From Glaciecola sp034112105 (GTDB lineage Bacteria > Pseudomonadota > Gammaproteobacteria > Enterobacterales > Alteromonadaceae): 31,638 bases of DNA. The position numbers and the translations under genes are program-made. This document shows positions 1 through 7,696 of this stretch, in pieces. The DNA is taken from the NCBI GenBank assembly GCA_034112105.1, contig JAWUVZ010000007.1:1-31638 (forward strand). Direction: 5' to 3'. The notes below the pieces were generated by a model that was not told where the DNA came from, searched no databases, and worked only from the letters and a program-made list of their open reading frames with translations. Positions within the stretch are counted from its first letter, which is position 1. Each line of letters begins with the position of its first letter.

Positions 1-147
1 ATTTAAATGTAATAGCTCAAGTTCGAACCATTACATCTAATGACTAATCTAAGGTCTTGTCCAAATAGTGAACCAAAATTGTCCTTATTTAATTATTATT
101 TATCTTCATTTAATTCTGTTGTCTTCATTTACCATCCAATAAAACAA
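1..147. other. AT-rich stretch with no gene
   Basis: This left-edge stretch lies downstream of the leftward flavoprotein gene. It is strongly AT-rich. I see no convincing coding frame, RNA gene or hairpin with a T-tract. Confidence 0.5.
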
Positions 148-1353
148 TTAAGCCACCTGCCCTGCAACCCAACCGCTAGACCATGCCCACTGGAAATTAT
201 AACCACCTAGCCAACCGGTTACATCAAGCACTTCGCCTATAAAAAACAAACCTTCTTGCCCCTTAACTTGCATGTTTTTTGATGAAACGTAGTCAGTATC
301 AACGCCACCCAATGTTACCTCAGCGGTCCGGTAACCTTCTGTTCCATTTGGCTTAATTTGCCACTGCGTAAATGCCTCAGCTGCGGTTTGCAATTGTTTT
401 GCGGTGTATTGTTTAAGCGGTTTATTGTCTAATTCAAAATAGGGAATAGCGGCTTGTACAAAGCGTTTTGAATAGTGTTTTCCAAGAGCTGTAGACAATT
501 GTATTTCTGGATTCGACTGCTGTTGCTCAAGTAAATCTTGGAATAAGTCACCGTTTGGAAAAAGATCAAACTCTACCTCTTGTCCAGGGTCCCAAAAACT
601 CGACACTTGCAGCACCGCAGGACCACTTAAGCCGCGATGAGTAAACAGAATACTTTCATTAAAACTGGTGTTGTTGCAACTTGCGCTCGCATCCACTGAA
701 ATTCCACTGAGCTCTCCTATTACGGCCTTGTCATGCTCATGCAAGGTAAATGGTACAAGAGCTGCTTTCGTTGGAATAATGGGTAAGCCAAACTGCTCAG
801 CAACTTTATAGCCAAATGGGGTGGCACCTAGTTTGGGCATACTCAAACCACCGGTAGCAATTACCAACGACTCACTACTAAAAGTGCCTTGATTGGTATT
901 CACCACATATCGATTTTCTACATATTCGATATCGATAATTTCTGTTCGATTCTTAATATCAACATTGGCGTTTTTACATTCAGCCAAAAGTAAATCAACA
1001 ATGTCTTTAGCGCTATCATCGCAAAACAACTGACCGAGCGTTTTTTCATGATGCTTGATACCATATTCGTTAACTAATGAGATAAAATCCCATTGGGTAT
1101 ATTGGCTTAATGCAGACTTACAAAAATGCGGGTTCTGAGATAAAAAATTTTCATGCGAGGTATACATGTTAGTGAAATTACAACGACCGCCGCCACTCAT
1201 GAGGATCTTGCCGCCCAATCGCTTAGCGTGATCGAAAACAATGACCTTACGACCGCGTTTACCAGCTTCGGTGGCGCAAAATAAACCGGCTGCGCCAGCC
1301 CCTATTACAATAACTTCTGTTTTGATCACGTTACGACTCGTTGTTATGAACAC
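148..1353 (-). CDS. NAD(P)/FAD-dependent oxidoreductase, YhiN/BaiN (HI0933) family
   Basis: A flavoprotein of about 400 residues. An N-terminal dinucleotide-binding motif VIVIGAGAAGL is followed by the family signature KILMSGGGRCNFTN, and the C-terminus has the second FAD-contacting block (GLFFIGEVLDVTGWLGGYN). These features place it in the HI0933/YhiN family, to which the bile-acid dehydrogenase BaiN also belongs. The substrate of most members, including this one, is unknown, and the protein should be cytosolic. There is no ATG at the front: the longest frame starts with GTG at 1353, and a second GTG at 1329 gives VIKTEVIVIG, closer to the usual family start. Neither has a clear Shine-Dalgarno. 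A hairpin at 1375-1401 separates it from the upstream peroxiredoxin gene. Family assignment is secure; the start and physiological role are not. Confidence 0.9.
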   Translation of the reverse strand: MFITTSRNVIKTEVIVIGAGAAGLFCATEAGKRGRKVIVFDHAKRLGGKILMSGGGRCNFTNMYTSHENFLSQNPHFCKSALSQYTQWDFISLVNEYGIKHHEKTLGQLFCDDSAKDIVDLLLAECKNANVDIKNRTEIIDIEYVENRYVVNTNQGTFSSESLVIATGGLSMPKLGATPFGYKVAEQFGLPIIPTKAALVPFTLHEHDKAVIGELSGISVDASASCNNTSFNESILFTHRGLSGPAVLQVSSFWDPGQEVEFDLFPNGDLFQDLLEQQQSNPEIQLSTALGKHYSKRFVQAAIPYFELDNKPLKQYTAKQLQTAAEAFTQWQIKPNGTEGYRTAEVTLGGVDTDYVSSKNMQVKGQEGLFFIGEVLDVTGWLGGYNFQWAWSSGWVAGQVA

Positions 1354-1374
1354 AGAGCATTATCGCTGTTTAAT

Positions 1375-1401
1375 AACAAGCCATCAACTAGATGGCTTGT
1401 T
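1375..1401 (-). terminator. Hairpin terminator after the Prx5 peroxiredoxin gene
   Basis: A perfect 11-bp inverted repeat (AACAAGCCATC, 5-base loop, GATGGCTTGTT) lies about 50 bases past the peroxiredoxin stop. On the minus strand the trailing tract is T-rich but interrupted (TTATTAAAC). On the plus strand it is followed by TTAATGCTTTTTG. Termination is probable and may work both ways. Confidence 0.65.
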
Positions 1402-1449
1402 TTAATGCTTTTTGTTTCGCTAAATGCATTAGCTTTAGTGAAATATTAC

Positions 1450-1923
1450 TTACAGTTGCTTCAATATTGTTTCAGCGTCACTAACTTCGAAACGACCGGG
1501 GTCTTCAACATTCAGGGAACGAACAACGCCATCTTCAACAATCATGCTGTAACGAATTGAACGAATACCACCAAATGCGTCAGTGTCCATATCGAGACCA
1601 ATCAATTGAGCAAAAACACCGTTTCCGTCTGCTAACATCATAAGTTCGTCTGCGTTTTGTGACTTACCCCACGCATCCATTACAAAAGCATCGTTAACGG
1701 AAATGCAGATAATGGCATCAACGCCTTTAGCTTTAATTTGATCAGCTAAAGCAACGTACCCTGGCAGATGCGATACTGAGCAGGTGGGCGTAAATGCCCC
1801 CGGAACCGCAAACAATATAACTTTCTTTCCACTAAATAAGGCACCTGTGTGAGGATTCTTTATTTCACCATCTTGTAATATACTAAATACCGCTTCTGGT
1901 AACGTGCCGCCTACTTCAATCAT
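1450..1923 (-). CDS. Peroxiredoxin, Prx5 / type II (redoxin domain)
   Basis: A thiol peroxidase of 157 residues that reduces H2O2 and organic hydroperoxides in the cytosol. The peroxidatic cysteine is C48 in the signature PGAFTPTCS. A second cysteine, C73 in IICISVNDAF, sits where type II/Prx5 enzymes carry the resolving cysteine, so an atypical 2-Cys or glutaredoxin-linked cycle is likely. There is no signal peptide. I start it at the ATG at 1923, because AAGGAG lies 5 bases upstream of it. The in-frame GTG at 1929 overlaps that ribosome-binding site. It lies downstream of rsmJ with about an 85-base gap and ends before a strong hairpin. No OxyR-type site was recognisable. Confidence 0.92.
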   Translation of the reverse strand: MIEVGGTLPEAVFSILQDGEIKNPHTGALFSGKKVILFAVPGAFTPTCSVSHLPGYVALADQIKAKGVDAIICISVNDAFVMDAWGKSQNADELMMLADGNGVFAQLIGLDMDTDAFGGIRSIRYSMIVEDGVVRSLNVEDPGRFEVSDAETILKQL

Positions 1924-2008
1924 GGTCACTCCTTCTTATTATACTGTGCGTCTATTTGAAAGCAGCGATGCTAACAAATGAGCTATTTAACGGTTATCTT
2001 TCAGAATA

Positions 2009-2959
2009 TCAGTGTTGTATATACACATCAAATCTGTGCTTTTTTGATTCAATTGTGGTGTTGGGTTTGCGCCCAGACGCCAGTTCAATCGGTTCAGCCG
2101 AACTCGGTCTCTTTACTACGACCCTATTCCCTGCATGGTTCAATGCCGCCTCCAATAATTGGGCACTGTCCACGTCAGCACCTAACAACTGCTGAAATGC
2201 GCGCATTTCTTTTTTCACCAATGCTGACTTTTTTTTATGCGGGAACATTGGATCAAGATAAATCACGTCAGCCAAAGGTGTCGCATTTTTCGTTACCCCT
2301 TGCTTTAAAATATAGTCTGTCGCATCGGTTTTGACCAGTAACATTCGTCCCCAAAATTCAGGAACTACTTCAATACGGTTCAGCGCATCCGCTAGTAACG
2401 CACCTATAATTGGACTGCGCTCTAACATAGTGACATGAGCGCCCACACTCGCCATAATAAAACTATCGTTGCCCATTCCCGCGGTGCAATCGATTACTGA
2501 AAGTGAATCTTTGCCTTTTATACCAATCGCTTTGGCTAACGCTTCATTGCGACCACCGCCATGTAGCTTTCGATAATTAAGCGCGGGCGAGTTAAAATCA
2601 ACGATTATATCACCCCAACTTGGCTCATTGCTCAAACGCAAAGCGAGGCCTTGTGAGGTATAAACCAGTTGCCACTCGCTAACTTCTTTCACATCCGAAC
2701 TAGCGTTATCGCCTTTTACAATGTGTTTGGAGGATTTGTGTGCCTTTTTGTTTGCTGTCTTATTCTTTGATGACGGATTATTTGATTTTTCGTTGGCATG
2801 CTGAACGCCACGCTTAACTATTGGGAAACCTGTTTCTACCGACAGTTTCTTTGCGTCCTCCTGAGGGGACATGCGGTCGCTGTCCTCAACAAGAATAACT
2901 ATTCTGGTACGATGGTTATCTCCATGTTGGTCGTTCATAGAAGCATTTGGATCACGCAT
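2009..2959 (-). CDS. rsmJ: 16S rRNA (guanine1516-N2)-methyltransferase RsmJ
   Basis: A SAM-dependent methyltransferase that modifies G1516 of 16S rRNA. The SAM-binding block is VIDCTAGMGNDSF. The family signature YLDPMFPHKKKSALVKKEMR and the terminal VVVKRP...HRFDVY match RsmJ. At 316 residues it is longer than the usual ~250. The excess is a Lys/Ser/Asn-rich, probably disordered stretch at about residues 51-93, between the N-terminal strand and WQLVYTSQGLALR. The start is chosen at the ATG at 2959: AGAGGAG lies 7-8 bases upstream of it, but only one base from the alternative ATG at 2965. The gene overlaps the recG stop by 8 bases (ATGCGTGA), so the two are translationally coupled. Confidence 0.93.
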   Translation of the reverse strand: MRDPNASMNDQHGDNHRTRIVILVEDSDRMSPQEDAKKLSVETGFPIVKRGVQHANEKSNNPSSKNKTANKKAHKSSKHIVKGDNASSDVKEVSEWQLVYTSQGLALRLSNEPSWGDIIVDFNSPALNYRKLHGGGRNEALAKAIGIKGKDSLSVIDCTAGMGNDSFIMASVGAHVTMLERSPIIGALLADALNRIEVVPEFWGRMLLVKTDATDYILKQGVTKNATPLADVIYLDPMFPHKKKSALVKKEMRAFQQLLGADVDSAQLLEAALNHAGNRVVVKRPSSAEPIELASGRKPNTTIESKKHRFDVYIQH

Positions 2960-5027
2960 TCCCATACTCCTCTTTATACGCTAGCCATCTATTAATAAGC
3001 GCTTGTGAATTGCTTGGATATTCGCGCCATATGAATTCAGCCATATTTTTTATTTCTGGAATAAGCGCTGCGTCGCGAATTAAATCGGCTATTTTCAAGT
3101 CGGCGATGCCCGTTTGTTTAGTTCCTAATATTTCACCTGGACCACGAATTTCCAAGTCTTTTTCGGCAATATAAAAACCGTCCGTCGACTCACGTAAAAC
3201 ACCTAAACGTTTACTGGCTGTTTTGGATAGCGGACCTGAATACAAAAGTACACAGTGACTTTCAACCGAGCCGCGTCCTACTCTGCCGCGCAACTGATGC
3301 AACTGCGCCAAGCCCAAACGTTCCGGATTTTCAATAATCATTAAACTCGCATTGGGAACATCAACGCCAACTTCAATGACAGTAGTTGCCACCAACAAAT
3401 CAAGCTTGCCTTGCTTGAAATCATCCATGACTTGTTGCTTCTCTGCTGCTTTTAAGCGCCCGTGAACCAACCCAACTTTTAGCTCTGTTAACGTGGTTCT
3501 CAATGCAATTGCAGCATCTTCGGCCGCTTGGCACTGCAGTACCTCTGATTCATCAATAAGGGTGCATACCCAATATATTTGGCGCTTTTGTTCAACCGCA
3601 GCCTTGCGAACACGCTCAATTACATCACCGCGTCTGCTGTCGGGTAACACGACGGTTGTTACCGGGGTTCTTCCCGGAGGCAATTCATCAATAATGGAGG
3701 TATCTAAATCAGCATAAGCTGTCATGGCCAACGTACGCGGAATCGGCGTTGCGGTCATTATTAATTGATGGGGGTATTTTCCAAGTTTCTCGCCTTTTTT
3801 ACGCAACGCCAGACGTTGATGGACTCCAAAACGATGCTGCTCATCAACAATCACCATTGCCAGATTCTTGTATTCTACCTGCTCTTGAAATATCGCATGA
3901 GTGCCTATTAGCATTTGGATTTGACCCAGCGCTAGTTGTTCAAGAGTTTCGATTCTGGCTTTACCTTTTAACTTGCCAGCAAGCCAGCCCACGTTGATAC
4001 CTAGAGGCGTAAACCAATCCGTAAAATTACGCGTGTGCTGTTCCGCCAAAAGTTCGGTTGGTGCCATCAAGGCAACTTGATAGCCTGCACTAATAGCAGA
4101 TAATGAACTGAGCGCTGCAACGAGCGTCTTGCCTGAGCCAACATCGCCTTGGATCAAGCGCATCATAGGTTGAGCATGCTGCATGTCTCGCTCAATTTCA
4201 CCGACCACGCGAGCTTGCGCACCTGTTGGTTCAAAAGGAAGGCGAGCTAAAAACTTTTGTTTTAATGGCTCATCTACTTGCACCGCAATGCCTGGTTCAG
4301 CATTAGATTGCGAACGTACTTTCAACATACTTAAATGATGCGCCAACAACTCTTCAATCACCAAACGCTTTTGGGCAGGATGCCTCCCCTCAATCAAATC
4401 TTCAATAATGATATCTGGCAGTGGCCGATGCACTATATGCAAAGCATCGGTTAAAGATACTTGTTGCTCATATAGGCCATTGGGCAATAACTCTAACAAT
4501 GCGCCTTTATCCAACTGCTTCAATGCTTGCTCGGTTAAACTGCGCAGCGTGAGTTGCCTAACACCTTCGGTTGTTGGATAAACAGGTGTTAGTGATTCTT
4601 CTAGGCTGGTATTTTCAGGATCATCAACGATTTTGTATTCTGGATGCATCATTTCAAGATTTGCTTTACCCGTGCGAATTTCCCCAAAAGCACGAATAAT
4701 GTTACCCATTGCTAAGGACTTTGTTTGTGCAGCGGAAAAATGGAAAAAACGCAGAGTAACTGAACCTGTACCATCACTCACTTTAACCAGCAGCATTCGC
4801 CGTTTACCATATTGGATATCGGCAGACATAATCTCGCCTTGGATCGACACGTGCAGATAAGCATGTAAGTCGGCCATAGGGTAAATTCGGGTGCGATCTT
4901 CATACCTAGCAGGAAGGTGAAAAATCACGTCTTGCAGAGTAACAAGACCGAGTTTTTTTAGTTTTTCCGCAACTTTTGCTCCAACACCTTTAAGCGTGGT
5001 TACCGGCGTATCAGCCAGTGACTTCAT
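2952..5027 (-). CDS. recG: ATP-dependent DNA helicase RecG
   Basis: A 691-residue branch-migration helicase that remodels stalled replication forks and Holliday junctions; E. coli RecG is 693 residues. An N-terminal wedge/OB region (TPVTTLKGVGAKVAEKLKKLG) precedes the helicase core. The core has Walker A GDVGSGKT at 294-301, Walker B DEQH at 395-398, motif III ATPIPRTLAMT and motif VI QLRGRVGRG. The TRG translocation motif follows (LEIRGPGEILGTKQTG). All catalytic motifs look intact. In many gammaproteobacteria recG ends the gmk-rpoZ-spoT-trmH-recG operon. Here about 2 kb with two envelope genes separates it from trmH, and a terminator lies just upstream, so it must have its own promoter. It overlaps rsmJ. 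Confidence 0.98.
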   Translation of the reverse strand: MKSLADTPVTTLKGVGAKVAEKLKKLGLVTLQDVIFHLPARYEDRTRIYPMADLHAYLHVSIQGEIMSADIQYGKRRMLLVKVSDGTGSVTLRFFHFSAAQTKSLAMGNIIRAFGEIRTGKANLEMMHPEYKIVDDPENTSLEESLTPVYPTTEGVRQLTLRSLTEQALKQLDKGALLELLPNGLYEQQVSLTDALHIVHRPLPDIIIEDLIEGRHPAQKRLVIEELLAHHLSMLKVRSQSNAEPGIAVQVDEPLKQKFLARLPFEPTGAQARVVGEIERDMQHAQPMMRLIQGDVGSGKTLVAALSSLSAISAGYQVALMAPTELLAEQHTRNFTDWFTPLGINVGWLAGKLKGKARIETLEQLALGQIQMLIGTHAIFQEQVEYKNLAMVIVDEQHRFGVHQRLALRKKGEKLGKYPHQLIMTATPIPRTLAMTAYADLDTSIIDELPPGRTPVTTVVLPDSRRGDVIERVRKAAVEQKRQIYWVCTLIDESEVLQCQAAEDAAIALRTTLTELKVGLVHGRLKAAEKQQVMDDFKQGKLDLLVATTVIEVGVDVPNASLMIIENPERLGLAQLHQLRGRVGRGSVESHCVLLYSGPLSKTASKRLGVLRESTDGFYIAEKDLEIRGPGEILGTKQTGIADLKIADLIRDAALIPEIKNMAEFIWREYPSNSQALINRWLAYKEEYGNA

Positions 5028-5058
5028 ATCATAATATTCTTTTAGTTGTAAGATTGAC

Positions 5059-5089
5059 CTTATACCTAAACTTTACCAGACCGTTGCAA
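5059..5089 (-). promoter_or_regulatory. Candidate sigma70 promoter for recG-rsmJ
   Basis: On the minus strand TTGCAA (5084-5089) is followed after 19 bases by TATAAG (5059-5064). The spacer is longer than ideal. It lies between the upstream terminator and the recG start, where a promoter is needed. Match by eye only. Confidence 0.35.
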
Positions 5090-5117
5090 TTAAGCCACCG
5101 GTTCTAGCAATCAGGTT

Positions 5118-5163
5118 TGAAAAAAAAAGACTAACCGCGTAGTAACAGGCTAGTCTTTTCTTT
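5118..5163 (-). terminator. Intrinsic terminator after the SYLF lipoprotein gene
   Basis: On the minus strand AAAGACTAGCC and GGTTAGTCTTT form a stem with one mismatch around an 11-base loop, running into eight or more T residues. It sits about 95 bases past the lipoprotein stop and isolates recG from upstream transcription. The plus strand is also followed by a T-rich run, so it may work in both directions. Confidence 0.8.
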
Positions 5164-5257
5164 AGCTCACTGTGTTATGTAATTCAACTTTAATAACTTT
5201 GCTGTAGATTGACAATAAAATGGAAAGGTTTGTGGCAACCTAACACTAGATATTGAC

Positions 5258-5821
5258 TTAGTTAAGCTGATCGTCTTTCCAGAATTTGGTGCCTTTAACC
5301 GTCGCCTGCAAAGCCAAACCGCTTTGTGTCATGGTATACACCGTTACATCACCATAATAGGCTTCGCCCTCAATCGACGTGCCTTTTGTACCTGCTTTAG
5401 CAGCTGCATCGGCATTACCACCGAAGGTCCAGCCTTGTTCTACGAAATTGCGCATAGCAGCTTGATTGTGAAACACCATAACAATACGATAATCTTTTGC
5501 GCCTATACCGAATCCAACACCGCCTTCAGCCATATTCATATAGGTTTTTGTATTCTGGGCTTGGTCATTTACGACTCCATAGCCAGTGCCAGCTGAAACT
5601 AAGAATAAATTAATGTTGGCGTTGGAAAATACAGCGTAACCCGGCGATGCTTTTAATTCGTCTCTAGCTGCAGGCTTTTTCAGATATAGCTTTTCCAGAG
5701 CGTCTTGTTGCATTTCCAATATTGCTGCGCGCTTTTCAACGGTAGTGCCTGATCCATAAGATGCACAGGCACTGAGTAAAAAAACACATGCTAGACCACT
5801 TAATAATTTTAAACGATACAT
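5258..5821 (-). CDS. SYLF/YSC84-domain lipoprotein
   Basis: A 187-residue exported lipoprotein. A short signal peptide ends in the lipobox LSAC with the lipidated cysteine at residue 19. With S at +2 absent (the residue after C19 is A), outer-membrane sorting is likely. The rest matches the SYLF (YSC84/DUF500) domain: SPGYAVFSN, GYGVVNDQ, AEGGVGFGIGAKDYRIVMVF, followed by the Gly/Ala-rich GGNADAAAKAGTKG. In eukaryotes this fold binds membrane phosphoinositides; bacterial members are uncharacterised envelope proteins. A good ribosome-binding site (AAGGA) lies 7 bases before the ATG. Flanking intrinsic terminators suggest it is a single-gene unit. It is one of two envelope genes separating trmH from recG. 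Confidence 0.88.
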   Translation of the reverse strand: MYRLKLLSGLACVFLLSACASYGSGTTVEKRAAILEMQQDALEKLYLKKPAARDELKASPGYAVFSNANINLFLVSAGTGYGVVNDQAQNTKTYMNMAEGGVGFGIGAKDYRIVMVFHNQAAMRNFVEQGWTFGGNADAAAKAGTKGTSIEGEAYYGDVTVYTMTQSGLALQATVKGTKFWKDDQLN

Positions 5822-6047
5822 GTCACTTTCCTTATAATCGATTGATACTTAAGGCTTCTAGTATACACCCAAATGCGCTATAAAATTTACAATGTATTGC
5901 AGTTAAACGAAGTAATCAGTGTTATCAATAATAATAATAAAGAGTGATTTGATTTAGGCATCAATATATAACCTTAAAAACGCTAGGCGGCTTTAAGTGC
6001 AAACAAATGACCTATTTATTAGTCCGCTGCTAAATCGGAAAACACAT
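5822..6047. other. Intergenic region upstream of the lipoprotein gene
   Basis: AT-rich DNA between the lipoprotein start and the upstream gene's terminator. It must hold the lipoprotein promoter. The best -10 candidate is TATACT about 40 bases before the ATG, without a convincing -35. A short AAT triplet run (5927-5940) lies about 110 bases upstream of the ATG. Confidence 0.4.
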
Positions 6048-6087
6048 AAAAAAGGCAAACGTTGAAGAAATTTCACGGTTTGCCTTC
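6048..6087 (-). terminator. Intrinsic terminator after the peroxiredoxin-like gene
   Basis: On the minus strand AAGGCAAAC and GTTTGCCTT pair perfectly (9 bp, extendable) around a loop of roughly 17 bases, followed by TTTTT. It begins about 30 bases past the stop codon. A textbook Rho-independent terminator. Confidence 0.85.
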
Positions 6088-6115
6088 TGGCGCTAGGGAT
6101 AGTTACGTTATAGGT

Positions 6116-6757
6116 TTACGCTTTTGGTTTAACAAGCTTTGCCGCGCTTAACACTAGTGCCGCAGATGGACGCACTTTAAAGTCAGGATTAACGTAGTTA
6201 AACTGCACTGTGCCCGTCTCATCTAGGATAAAAATAGCAGGGGCTGGTAAAACAGCGGTTTTCGTCTCATCAGCGGTAAGGTCTACATTCATGCGGTCTT
6301 TATAAAGTTTACGGGTATCGGTGGGAACATAGAAACCAACGCCAAAGCCACGAATAGCCGCCAAGCCTTCATCAGAAATCAAGGTAACCGCAAACTCCGT
6401 TTCTAGTTTTTGGGATTGTAGCTTTTCTGGCGACTCAGGCGATATTGCTAATATTTGATAACCTTCGTTTACTAAGTCTTGTTCAATTGACTTTAGCTCA
6501 GCCAATTGACGACTACAGTAAGGACACCATCCACCGCGGTAAAAGATAAGAACAGTTGGTTTTTGCATAAGCAAAGCTTGTAGACTCACTGGAGAACCAT
6601 CCGCAGTTTTCACAGTAACATTAGGTGCAACTGAACCATTTAACAAGGGTGTTACATTTTCAGCTTTGTCTGCAATAACGGTTCTATCTAGCGCTAATGC
6701 TGATGTTGATACTGCTGCTGTTACGGCGAATGCCGCTAACAATAACCATTTTTTCAT
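6116..6757 (-). CDS. Exported peroxiredoxin-like protein (AhpC/TSA family, CxxC)
   Basis: A 213-residue thioredoxin-fold protein with an N-terminal signal peptide (MKKWLLLAAFAVTAAVSTSALA, cleavage near residue 22), so a periplasmic location is expected. The active site is VLIFYRGGWCPYCSRQL with C78 and C81. The CxxC with an upstream GGW marks the peroxiredoxin-like/AhpC-TSA branch rather than classical one-Cys Prx, so it may act as a thiol peroxidase or a disulfide reductase. The rest of the fold follows (ILAISPESPEKL, FILDETGTVQFNYVNPDF). An AAGGA site lies 6 bases before the ATG. It stands alone between trmH and the SYLF lipoprotein and has its own terminator. The reducing partner is not visible in this window. 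Confidence 0.85.
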   Translation of the reverse strand: MKKWLLLAAFAVTAAVSTSALALDRTVIADKAENVTPLLNGSVAPNVTVKTADGSPVSLQALLMQKPTVLIFYRGGWCPYCSRQLAELKSIEQDLVNEGYQILAISPESPEKLQSQKLETEFAVTLISDEGLAAIRGFGVGFYVPTDTRKLYKDRMNVDLTADETKTAVLPAPAIFILDETGTVQFNYVNPDFKVRPSAALVLSAAKLVKPKA

Positions 6758-6890
6758 ATTTATTCCTTTTTATTAAATTCTACATGTAAATTTAATAGGG
6801 TGAGTTTGTTTTAAATTGCGTAGACAGAACATCGACTTAGACTAATAATAGACCAATCGAAGACTCAGTTAATTTATTCATTACAACAGA

Positions 6891-6975
6891 CCAAGCTAAC
6901 GCATAAATGATTTCATAAAATCGCATCTTTTCTAAGTCACTTATTAAGCGATATTTTGAGGTTGATTTAGCTTGG
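6891..6975. repeat. 9-bp inverted repeat in the trmH 3' intergenic region
   Basis: CCAAGCTAA at 6891-6899 and TTAGCTTGG at 6967-6975 are perfect inverted copies separated by 67 AT-rich bases, ending 11 bases past the trmH stop. There is no T-tract typical of a terminator. The function is unknown; it may be a long-loop RNA structure or coincidence. Confidence 0.4.
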
Positions 6976-6986
6976 CATTTTTAGTG

Positions 6987-7679
6987 CTATTTTGAAAATT
7001 GTAGGGCTTTCCACCAATCTTCATCAGCTTGTATATGGCCGACTTCATCAATATGTGGAAAAGGAAGATTTCTGCGCTGACATTCTTTAAAAAGAACCGG
7101 AAAGCCGCCCTTAAACAACGTTATCTGGCATTCTTGTTCATTTAAACTTTGGGTTTCATACATACCGGCAGCTTGGCGCTGGCCCTGAGCCTCATACATC
7201 ACAATTGCCGCTGCCACAGATACATTGAGAGATTGCACCATTCCGACCATCGGTACAATGATAGATTGGTCCGCTAACGCAATAGCCGCAGGAGTGGCAC
7301 CTGTCTTTTCTTGGCCTAACAAAACAACCGTGGGCTTGGTGTAGTCAACTTCGCGAAAATCACAAGCATCATCATCTAAGTGAGTAACTAAGACCTGCAT
7401 ACCCTGCTCTTTAAAATGACCTATTGCTTGTTGGATAGTGTTGTGAAGTTGCGTTTTCACCCAAACGTCACTGCCCATTGCGGTGCACTTGCGAAGGTTT
7501 TCAGGTTCATTCCATACAGCATGAACCTGATGCACACCTACTGCGTCACATGTGCGAATAACCGCAGATACATTATGCGCTTTGGTCACTTCTTCCAAAC
7601 ATACGGTGAGATCAGGTTGTCTCATTTTTAGTAATTGGCGAATACGAGTATAACGGTCCATCGACATGCTTTGATTCAT
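6987..7679 (-). CDS. trmH: tRNA (guanosine-18-2'-O)-methyltransferase TrmH
   Basis: A SPOUT-class methyltransferase that 2'-O-methylates G18 in the tRNA D-loop using SAM through a trefoil-knot active site. At 230 residues it matches the family (E. coli 229). The motifs are RYTRIRQLLKMRQPDLTVCLE, motif 1 NVSAVIRTCDAVG, motif 2 VVLLGQEKTGATPAA and motif 3 IIVPMVGMVQSLNVSVAAAI. The ATG at 7679 is used because GGAG lies about 8 bases upstream; ATGs at 7667 and 7661 lack one. It lies 17 bases downstream of ridA and is probably cotranscribed with spoT-ridA, as in the conserved spoT-trmH arrangement. Confidence 0.96.
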   Translation of the reverse strand: MNQSMSMDRYTRIRQLLKMRQPDLTVCLEEVTKAHNVSAVIRTCDAVGVHQVHAVWNEPENLRKCTAMGSDVWVKTQLHNTIQQAIGHFKEQGMQVLVTHLDDDACDFREVDYTKPTVVLLGQEKTGATPAAIALADQSIIVPMVGMVQSLNVSVAAAIVMYEAQGQRQAAGMYETQSLNEQECQITLFKGGFPVLFKECQRRNLPFPHIDEVGHIQADEDWWKALQFSK

Positions 7680-7696
7680 ACAGATGTCTCCAAGCG

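Noticed and set aside
1938..1943. Perfect TATAAT on the minus strand just upstream of the Prx5 gene
   Set aside because: A transcript from it would start inside or at the Shine-Dalgarno, and no acceptable -35 lies 15-19 bases upstream.
1956..2334. Plus-strand open frames opposite the end of rsmJ
   Set aside because: They lie antisense to conserved RsmJ motifs and encode nothing recognisable.
5208..5213. TTGACA on the plus strand between recG and the lipoprotein gene
   Set aside because: No -10 element at a proper distance, and no rightward gene follows.
5927..5940. AAT triplet run upstream of the SYLF lipoprotein gene as a phase-variation tract
   Set aside because: Only about four and a half units, about 110 bases from the start codon and not clearly within a promoter.
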